DNA of 64,000 nt, taken from Candidatus Hinthialibacter antarcticus. Lineage in GTDB: Bacteria > Hinthialibacterota > Hinthialibacteria > Hinthialibacterales > Hinthialibacteraceae. Shown here piece by piece: positions 57,987-64,000 of this stretch. Numbering within the stretch: the first letter of the stretch is position 1; each line of letters begins with the position of its first letter. The stretch is taken from the NCBI GenBank assembly GCA_030765645.1, contig JAVCCE010000001.1, positions 105,611 through 169,610 of the forward strand. The letters are read 5' to 3'. The translations under genes were made by a program, and so were the position numbers. The notes beneath the pieces are model-generated. The model saw nothing but the letters and a program-made list of their open reading frames with translations. It had not been told where the DNA came from and did no database searches.

Positions 57987-59270
57987 CTACCCCTTCGGCT
58001 CCAACACCTCAAGCCCGCTCATATAAGGCCGCAACGCCTCGGGCACGATCACCGAACCGTCTTCCTGCTGGTTGTTTTCGAGAACCGCAATCATCAAGCG
58101 CGGCGTCGCCAAACCGGAACCATTCAAGGTGTGAACAAAACGCGGTTTGCCGCCGTCTTTGGGGCGGTAACGAATGTTGCCGCGCCGACCCTGATAGTCT
58201 TCGCAGTTGCTGCACGACGAAACCTCATAGTACGAATCTTGCCCCGGCAGCCACACTTCGAGGTCATAGGTCTTGGCGGCCTGGTTGCCGATATCGCCCG
58301 TCACCAGCAGCATGGACTGATAATGCAGCCCCAGTTCTTCGAGAATATGCTGAGCGTCTTTGACCAACGCCTCCAACTCATCGTATGAGGTTTCGGGCGT
58401 GGTGTATTTATACATTTCGCATTTGTTGAATTGGTGCATCCGCACCAGCCCGCGTTCTTCGGCGCCGTGCGCGCCCGCTTCGCGGCGGAAACAGGGCGTC
58501 ACCGAGGTGTACATCAGCGGCAGGTCGTCTTCGTTGAGAATCTCATCGCGAAACATGCTGGTCAGCGGCACTTCGCTGGTCGGCAGCAAATAAAACGGAT
58601 CGTCTTTGCACTTGTACAATTGGTCTTCAAACTTCGGCAAGTTGCCCGACGCGAAGGTGGTGTCGCGGTTTAACAACAGCGGCGGGACCACCGGGATGTA
58701 TCCGCGCTTTTGGTTATGCTCGCGGAAAAAATTGAGCAGCGCCCATTCCAACTGTGCGCCCTGTCCCCAATAAAGCGGGAAATGCGACCCGGTAATTTTG
58801 GCGCCGCGCTCAAAATCAAACAGTTGCAGCGACTTGCCCAGTTCCAAATGGTTTTTGGGTTGAAACGAAAACTGCGGCTTCTCGCCGAAGGTATGCACCA
58901 CCTGATTGTTGGCCTTGTCCATGTCCGTCGGAACGGATTCATGCGGCAGGTTGGGCAGTTCCGCAACTTTCATATCCAGTTGCGTTTCTAGTTCACGCAG
59001 TTGGACGGTTTTTTCTTTGATCTGCTCTGAGAGTTGCTTCATCTCGGCGATGACGGCGCTGGCGTCTTGTTTGTCTTTTTTCAAGACGGCGATCTGGTCG
59101 GTGACCGCGTTTTGTTTCGAGCGCATCTCGTCGGTTTCGGTTTGCAAGGCGCGTCGATTGGCGTCGAGTTCAACAATGGCGTTGAGTGAAACGCCCGGCT
59201 CGCGGCGGCGCAGCTCGGCTTCGACCCATTCAGGCTTTTCACGAATGACTTTCAGATCCAGCACAGTCAA
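57987..59270 (-). CDS. serS: Seryl-tRNA synthetase
   Basis: 427 residues, the normal length. It charges tRNA-Ser with serine in the cytoplasm. The N-terminal 110 residues are the long antiparallel coiled-coil arm that reads the tRNA (MTVLDLKVIREKPEWVEAEL start, then helices of Glu/Lys/Gln). Class II motifs: motif 2 FRREAGAHGAEERGL with the Arg pair near 264, then HQFNKCE; motif 3 LNGSGLATPRLMIAVLEN near 380-397. The ending VPEALRPYM is usual. It is a housekeeping gene and not part of the peptide cluster. Confidence 0.97.
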   Translation of the reverse strand: MTVLDLKVIREKPEWVEAELRRREPGVSLNAIVELDANRRALQTETDEMRSKQNAVTDQIAVLKKDKQDASAVIAEMKQLSEQIKEKTVQLRELETQLDMKVAELPNLPHESVPTDMDKANNQVVHTFGEKPQFSFQPKNHLELGKSLQLFDFERGAKITGSHFPLYWGQGAQLEWALLNFFREHNQKRGYIPVVPPLLLNRDTTFASGNLPKFEDQLYKCKDDPFYLLPTSEVPLTSMFRDEILNEDDLPLMYTSVTPCFRREAGAHGAEERGLVRMHQFNKCEMYKYTTPETSYDELEALVKDAQHILEELGLHYQSMLLVTGDIGNQAAKTYDLEVWLPGQDSYYEVSSCSNCEDYQGRRGNIRYRPKDGGKPRFVHTLNGSGLATPRLMIAVLENNQQEDGSVIVPEALRPYMSGLEVLEPKG

Positions 59271-59333
59271 TCCTCCAAACGTTTCGCCTGTTCGCGAAAA
59301 CGCGCGTGTTTTAATTTACCGAAGACAACCCTG

Positions 59334-59380
59334 CCCCCCTTTTTAAGGGGGGACGGCGCCGTCAAGGCGCCAGGGGGGAT
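59334..59380. repeat. C6-T5-AA-G6 palindromic repeat, copy 2
   Basis: CCCCCC-TTTTT-AA-GGGGGG, then ACGGCGCCGTCAAGGCGCCA and GGGGGGAT. The inner hairpin arms here are GGCGCC/GGCGCC, whereas other copies have GGCGC/GCGCC around TGAAA. Confidence 0.75.
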
Positions 59381-59475
59381 TTGAATCCACGGCCCTGGTT
59401 ATTTTGCTGGCGGGTTAATTCGTCTAGACGAACACCCAAGATGCTAATTAATGGCTTAAACCTTCTGTGAAAGAT

Positions 59476-59557
59476 CGAGAGGGCGAACTTCCTGGTGAGC
59501 CATAGAATATCGCTGACGTTTTTATTTCTTGTGGCTCGGCGGGAGCCTCGCCCTCCC
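59476..59557. repeat. REP-like palindrome, copy 4
   Basis: GAGAGGGCGAACTTCCTGG start, GTGAGCCATAG, then TGTGGCTCGGCGGGAGCCTCGCCCTCCC: same architecture as the transposase-linked element at 41033-41127, with diverged middle. It shows the family is dispersed, as expected of transposase-mobilised palindromes. The rest of 59271-59717 shows no gene. Confidence 0.65.
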
Positions 59558-59717
59558 GGCGCTTCGGTCGTTCGCCGCAGCGGACGGCCCTCGCGATAAC
59601 GCAACGCTCTGTATGCTTGAATACAGATAGGTTGGAATTATACGATTGAACTCTTCCAAAACAAACCGACGCAGGGCCGAGTAGACCAAAGCCCGCTTCG
59701 GCGCCACAATAGCCACT

Positions 59718-60341
59718 ATGCAACCTGTCACCTGGACGCAATTCAAAGAATTCACCGGACGCGGCTACCTATGGCCTGTGCTCTTTTGGGGCTGGGTGGT
59801 CGCCATGTCGTTTTATATCGAACGCGCCCCGGTGCATGACCCCCGCGCCTTACCGTCGAGCCTGGCCTATTCGGGCATCTCGTTTGAAGGCCTGCGCTTT
59901 GAACAACTCGGCGAAGACGGCGGACGCATCATCGTCAACGCGCCCAGCGCCTATTTCAATCAAACCGAAAAAAAATTTCTACTTGACTCGCCCGAACTGG
60001 CCTGGGACAATCCCGCCGCCGAAGAGTCATTCAAAGCCACGGGCGCCACTGGACAATTTCAGGTCGAAACCAACGTCAGCGCCTTGCCCTCCGAATTTAA
60101 CCGGATGCAACTCAACGGCGGGGCCTCCGCCCAAAGCGGACAGACGGCGGTTGACGCCGACCGCTTGGTTTTCGACAATGAGCTGTTGCTTTTTGAAGTG
60201 CTGGGCAGTTATGAATTAAGAATTCGCGCATCGAAATCAAAACGCATTGACCCGCAAGGCGCATTGTATTTTGATCCGATTCAAGAGAAAATTAACCAAA
60301 ATAAAGAAACGCTATTGAGCGCACGGAAACCAAAACCATGA
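59718..60341 (+). CDS. lptC: LptC-like LPS transport protein
   Basis: 207 residues with one N-terminal membrane anchor (about 18-34) and a periplasmic beta domain. The sequence SLAYSGISFEGLRFEQL followed by VNAPSAYFNQTEKKFLLDSPE is typical of the LptC/YrbK fold (repeated strands describing modified forms of the molecule). The stop overlaps the start of the OstA-like gene by 4 nt (ATGA), the usual lptC-lptA arrangement. LptC hands lipopolysaccharide from the inner-membrane LptBFG transporter to LptA. The match is by fold pattern, not strong identity, so the symbol is provisional. Confidence 0.7.
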   Translation: MQPVTWTQFKEFTGRGYLWPVLFWGWVVAMSFYIERAPVHDPRALPSSLAYSGISFEGLRFEQLGEDGGRIIVNAPSAYFNQTEKKFLLDSPELAWDNPAAEESFKATGATGQFQVETNVSALPSEFNRMQLNGGASAQSGQTAVDADRLVFDNELLLFEVLGSYELRIRASKSKRIDPQGALYFDPIQEKINQNKETLLSARKPKP

Positions 60342-60934
60342 AAAAAAACCTCTACCCCTTCGCAGCCTTTTTCTTGATCGCCATGATGAGCGCAACCGCC
60401 TTCGCCCAAGACCTCTCGACCTCGTTCTCGACGGGAAACGGCGATGTCTTCATCGACGAAGACACCGAGTGGGAAGCCGAAGACCCGTTCTCTGACGCGC
60501 CTATCTTAAACCTCAGTCCCAAAGAGGGCATGGCCGTCGCCAAAGCGACCTTGGTTGAAGGCACCCGCACCACCATCTATACCGCAAAAAAAATCCGCTA
60601 CGCACTCGCAACCGAAGAGTTTTTGCTCGAAGGCGACGCCAAAATTCAACGCGGCGACGAATATTTATCCGGGCCGGAAAAAATTCAATATGATCCAAAA
60701 AAACTAATCATGATTTTGGTAGGAACCCCAAAAACGCCCGCGCAAATTCTCTACAACCCGCCAAACCAGGATAAAGTATTCGCCAAGTCGGTTGAATTCA
60801 CGTTTCGGTTCACCATGAACGGCAAAGACAAAGAATTAACATCAATCAAAACCAAGGGCAACCAAGGCTCCCGCATGGGTGAATCAGTCCAATTCCCCAA
60901 AGACGCCGTCCCCCGCAAAGCCAGCGGTTCGTAA
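60338..60934 (+). CDS. lptA: LptA/OstA-like periplasmic LPS bridge protein
   Basis: 198 residues with a signal peptide (1-23, ATAFAQ). The body carries an OstA-type repeat: VEGTRTTIYTAKKIRYALATE, then FLLEGDAKIQRGDEYLSG and EKIQYDPKKLIMILVG, i.e. paired strands ending in Gly as in LptA beta-jellyroll bridges. It is coupled to the LptC-like gene (ATGA). It would line the periplasmic path of lipopolysaccharide to the outer membrane, indicating a diderm cell. It is longer at both ends than E. coli LptA, and the acidic stretch at 30-45 is unusual. No lptB follows in this window. Confidence 0.7.
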   Translation: MKKNLYPFAAFFLIAMMSATAFAQDLSTSFSTGNGDVFIDEDTEWEAEDPFSDAPILNLSPKEGMAVAKATLVEGTRTTIYTAKKIRYALATEEFLLEGDAKIQRGDEYLSGPEKIQYDPKKLIMILVGTPKTPAQILYNPPNQDKVFAKSVEFTFRFTMNGKDKELTSIKTKGNQGSRMGESVQFPKDAVPRKASGS

Positions 60935-60963
60935 TGAGAGCGTCTGATGGAGCGACGGGGCGC

Positions 60964-63456
60964 TTAGCGAAGGCGGTTGATGGTGAATTGGGTGAATTCG
61001 TCGGCGTTGATTGCGGTGGCGGCGAACGGCCCGGCATTTTGTAATAGCAGAATCGGCGTGATATACGGCTCCCGCATGAAGATGCGCCCGCCAATGGTCA
61101 AGCGCGTACTTACGCTGGTTCGCAATAAGCGTCCGTTCGCGACCAGCCCGAATGCAGAACGACCGTCCGTAAAGATATAATCAATCATTCCATCTCTTCC
61201 GTTCAGGCGTTTCACGTCAACCTGCGCCATTTGCAGCTGGTTGAACGCATCCTGGCTGGTGGTGCTAAAGACGCCGACATTGGCCGACGGAGCGCTGGGA
61301 CTGGATGAGAGCGCGATCGACTGGTTACCGAAGAGGTCGCGGATGATCTGCACCCCGCCCTTGTTGTTGGTCAAATTAATGATAAGCCCGTTCAGGTTGG
61401 TATTGAACGACCCTTCGGGCTGAAGCGGTTGTTTGACGCGGTCAAACTCGCCGAGCAATTGCGCTTGTAAGTTATCGAAGAATACGGTGGCGTCGTGGTT
61501 GGCGTCGGCGGGTTGGGTAATTTGCAACGCCAACAGCGCCATATCGCCCGGAGGGTCATAAATGGTCGTCAACTGGCGCGCCACGCCCGTGGGCATGGCC
61601 CCTTCAATAGACATGTTATAGCCAAATTGATTATCGACCGGCCAGTTAAACGCCATCAGCGAAATGGTGGCGGACGACGAATCGACCCAGGCGGCGACGT
61701 TGGCCCACAGGGGTTCATCTTTAGAGGTCACGGGGGTATTGGCGACAATCATCATGCCTTCGCCGGGACGCGCAACCACTTTGAGCGCCTTGCCGCTGAA
61801 CCCATCGACATCAGGCGAGACGGAGATAAGCCCCGTCGCGGGTTTGAAGTTTTGCGGCGCGTTAAGCGTGAATTGTGATGTCAGTCTGGCCGAATTTTCA
61901 AACGTATATAGCGCCAGATTGGGGTTTGGAGTTGGCGACGGCGTCGGCGTTTGCGTCGGCGGCCCCGGGGTTGGCGTTGGAGTAGCGACCAGCGTCGGCA
62001 TGGGCGTCGGAGTTGGCGTCGGCGTAAAAGTTGGGCTCGGGACCGGCGTCGGCGTTCGCTGTGGAAACTTGCTGCGCACGATGCCAATATAGTCAATCGA
62101 GAAGCTCGACGCCCGAATAAAGCCGGGGTCAATGCGCAAGGTTTCAATCACTTTGGTTTGGTCAAACAGGTCGCTGTAATTCAGCGTGACGGTCTGATAA
62201 CCGAAGGCGTTGAACCCGGTAATGGCTTTGGGGCCGACAAAGGAGCCTTGGTCGGTGATGAACGAAACGTCGATGGGCGCGACCGGGGTCATAAAAAAGC
62301 GCATCACCATCTCGAATTGAGAAAACGTGTCGAAATTCAAGCCCGAGCGAAACAGGATTGGATCATTGCCGGTAACGGTCCCTTCTAAAAAGCCGTTGCT
62401 GACTGCAAGGTTTGAAATATGTTGAAAGGCGCGCCATCCCTCAAAGTCATTGGGCGTATTGAATTCCCAAATGTGGCTGACGTCGGCGCCGACTTCTAAA
62501 TCGACCGAGTCATGCACGGTCACTGCGCCGTCGGTCAGGGTAAAATTCACTTGAAATTGCTGGCGAAACTGATTGAGTTTTGGGGTAAAGCGAAAGCGTC
62601 CAGTGTTGCGGTCAAACGTGCTATTCAAGGGCAGCCCGGTTGCGCTGAGGTCCAAGATTTCTAAATCAGGGTCTGACGCGAACGCAAGCAAATTAAAGGT
62701 ATCGCCCGCTTGAACGTTGTGTTTTCCTTCGGGGTTGAGTGAAAGTTGCGGCGAACGGTTGACGTTGTTGATCTGAAGAATGCGCGTTTGGCTGACGCTT
62801 TGGGTTCCATCGGTGACGGAAATTACAATGGTAGCGCCGCCCGCTTGAAAATAGTCGGGCTGAAACAAAAACTCGCCCGTATCCGTCGCTAAATGCAAAT
62901 TGGCGACCGCAGGGGTCACGCTAAAGACGAGAGTATTGTCGATGTCTGGATCAATCGCGACCGCTTCAAACTGGACTGAAGCGCCTTCATTAACGGAAAG
63001 AGTGTTCGCAAAACTGATTTGCAACTCAGGCGGGCGGTTGTTGTCTTTCACCTGAATGGTCGCCGTCTTCGAGACGCGGTCGATCAGGTTGTCGGCGCTA
63101 AACTCAACGGTGTAGGTCGCGGCTTGAATGAAATTGGGCAAAAAGCGGTAGACGCCGGTCTGGGCGTTTAACCGGGCGTTTGGAATCGTCGGCGAAACAA
63201 AAAAGACGTACGGCTGCGACGATGCGCCGCCAGTGGCTTCGAGCTGAAAGGTGACGGGTTCGTTCTCGAACACCGCCGCGAACGTCGCGGGGAGAATGGT
63301 CATCGCAGGCGTTGACGGAACCACAACCAGTTGCGCAGGTGCAGACAGGTCGTCCAACAGCGCCGAATCCAGACGCAGGTCTTCCGCTGCGGCGCTATAG
63401 GCAAACGCCGCCAGGCATGACAATACACATAGAGAAAACACCAGCCGTTTTGTCAT
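60964..63456 (-). CDS. Secreted cadherin-like repeat protein with Thr-Pro linker
   Basis: 830 residues with a signal peptide (1-24). Three tandem Ig/cadherin-like repeats (about 50-330) each show NE..., a short strand set and a final VSVTD- or VNFTLTDGAV-like strand. A carbohydrate-binding-like jellyroll follows (335-460; IWEFNTPNDFEGW, LRIDPGF). A Thr/Pro/Val linker (about 466-511, TPTPSPTP type) leads to a second jellyroll-like region (515-680), and a beta-rich C-terminal part (700-830) is unassigned. Such linkers join domains of secreted or surface polysaccharide-binding proteins. No catalytic domain is recognisable. GAGG lies 5 nt before ATG. It is convergent with the lptA-like gene, with 29 bp between stops. 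Confidence 0.8.
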   Translation of the reverse strand: MTKRLVFSLCVLSCLAAFAYSAAAEDLRLDSALLDDLSAPAQLVVVPSTPAMTILPATFAAVFENEPVTFQLEATGGASSQPYVFFVSPTIPNARLNAQTGVYRFLPNFIQAATYTVEFSADNLIDRVSKTATIQVKDNNRPPELQISFANTLSVNEGASVQFEAVAIDPDIDNTLVFSVTPAVANLHLATDTGEFLFQPDYFQAGGATIVISVTDGTQSVSQTRILQINNVNRSPQLSLNPEGKHNVQAGDTFNLLAFASDPDLEILDLSATGLPLNSTFDRNTGRFRFTPKLNQFRQQFQVNFTLTDGAVTVHDSVDLEVGADVSHIWEFNTPNDFEGWRAFQHISNLAVSNGFLEGTVTGNDPILFRSGLNFDTFSQFEMVMRFFMTPVAPIDVSFITDQGSFVGPKAITGFNAFGYQTVTLNYSDLFDQTKVIETLRIDPGFIRASSFSIDYIGIVRSKFPQRTPTPVPSPTFTPTPTPTPMPTLVATPTPTPGPPTQTPTPSPTPNPNLALYTFENSARLTSQFTLNAPQNFKPATGLISVSPDVDGFSGKALKVVARPGEGMMIVANTPVTSKDEPLWANVAAWVDSSSATISLMAFNWPVDNQFGYNMSIEGAMPTGVARQLTTIYDPPGDMALLALQITQPADANHDATVFFDNLQAQLLGEFDRVKQPLQPEGSFNTNLNGLIINLTNNKGGVQIIRDLFGNQSIALSSSPSAPSANVGVFSTTSQDAFNQLQMAQVDVKRLNGRDGMIDYIFTDGRSAFGLVANGRLLRTSVSTRLTIGGRIFMREPYITPILLLQNAGPFAATAINADEFTQFTINRLR

Positions 63457-63750
63457 CTGGCCTCAGTTAAAATTACGCTTTACGGATTGCCGCATCTTGC
63501 TCGATTGCACAGAACGCCCATACAAACAGAGTGATGGCAATCGCTCTATCTATAGTATAATCGCAATTTCTTCACCAAACCTTTAGCAAAGAATGAGTTA
63601 GAGGGCGGGCTGCCGGCCTTTTGGGGTTGTATTTCGATAGGCTGAATCGTGTCTAGCGCTGCTGTAAGAGAGGCAAGGGCGGATAGGTTTTTTTAATCAT
63701 CGCATTTTTGGGGGAAATGAATTCGCTCATTTTTCCTGATCCCCCCTAGC

Positions 63751-63849
63751 CCAATGTCATTGACTTAAGACTTTTAGCCCCCCTTTTTAAGGGGGGACGG
63801 CGCTGAAAGCGCCAGGGGGGATTCGGGCGCAACACGTTGCGCCCCTACA
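63751..63849. repeat. 99-bp composite repeat block, copy A
   Basis: CCAATGTCATTGACTTAAGA lead, a C6-T5-AA-G6 palindrome (63778-63822), then a 20-bp near-palindrome with arms GGGCGCAAC/GTTGCGCCC and centre AC, ending CCTACA. The block recurs at 63902-64000. The spacer from 63457 holds no gene I can support. Confidence 0.85.
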
Positions 63850-63901
63850 AGGCTGATATTTTTGATTTCGTTGCATCAGGGCCTGAAAGCCCGCACTGAA
63901 G

Positions 63902-64000
63902 CCAATGTCATTGACTTAAGACTTTTAGCCCCCCTTTTTAAGGGGGGACGGCGCTGAAAGCGCCAGGGGGGATTCGGGCGCAACGTGTTGCGCCCCTACA
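63902..64000. repeat. 99-bp composite repeat block, copy B
   Basis: Identical in length and nearly in sequence to the block at 63751-63849. The centre of its last palindrome is GT instead of AC, i.e. the 20-bp palindrome is inverted relative to copy A. Between the blocks, 63880-63901 carries the GGGCCTGAAAGCCCGCACTG core of the long hairpin repeat family. The window ends inside or at the end of the block. Confidence 0.85.

Noticed and set aside
61881..62147. Arg-rich open frame on the minus strand and Gly/Val-rich frame on the plus strand near 61900-62090
   Set aside because: Both are shadows of the codon-repetitive Thr-Pro linker of the secreted protein.

Overview
This window comes from a Gram-negative-type bacterium: it carries an lptC/lptA pair for lipopolysaccharide transport and many proteins with signal peptides. 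Its spacers are littered with short palindromic repeats. Together with CotH/LamG surface proteins, a Thr-Pro linker and a very large NRPS/PKS locus, this suggests an uncultured environmental lineage. I cannot name the phylum from sequence alone.

Region 1 (1-39194, all minus strand) is a hybrid NRPS/PKS assembly line of six genes, read from right to left and running off the left edge. Transcription order: a Ser-loading NRPS module fused to a ketoreducing PKS module (31344-39194); a stand-alone condensation domain (29784-31283); a four-module NRPS (15660-29732); a fully reducing PKS module with unusual domain order (9268-15663); a Gly NRPS module with a TubC-type docking domain (5834-9271); and a Thr module whose adenylation domain is interrupted by an FkbM methyltransferase, followed by a further module cut by the window edge (1-5826). 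I read the adenylation signature residues by eye. The predicted order is Ser, C2 unit (beta-hydroxy), Thr, Ile/Val-like, N-methyl-basic residue (uncertain), Thr, C2 unit (fully reduced), Gly, Thr (methylated?), then unknown. The last four genes are tightly spaced, with two ATGA overlaps and a 7-bp gap, so they are probably co-translated. No epimerization domain, terminal thioesterase or cluster regulator is visible.

Region 2 (39195-48754) looks like the accessory block. It starts, divergently from the synthetase genes, with an orphan ParA-type ATPase overlapping a DUF697 membrane protein. Next comes a REP-associated transposase with a frameshift, sitting among its likely cognate palindromes. 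It continues with an Sfp-type phosphopantetheinyl transferase that can activate the carrier domains, a second DUF697 paralogue with a small membrane protein (its own promoter and terminator), a SyrD/PvdE-like cyclic-peptide ABC exporter, an SPFH/band-7 membrane protein, an exported solute-binding protein with an unexpected C-terminal ribbon-helix-helix-like segment, and a convergent type II thioesterase for editing mis-primed carriers. Priming, editing and export of the product are therefore encoded together, and ParA/DUF697/SPFH may organise it in the cell (inference).

Region 3 (48755-64000) is ordinary chromosome: a lamin-tail/CotH/LamG surface protein, a GT-C-like polytopic membrane protein, a small single-span protein with a good promoter, a secreted GH5-like barrel lacking its expected acid/base residue, a secreted hypothetical protein, seryl-tRNA synthetase, lptC-lptA, and a secreted cadherin-like/Thr-Pro-linker protein. 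Spacers here hold at least three families of palindromic repeats.
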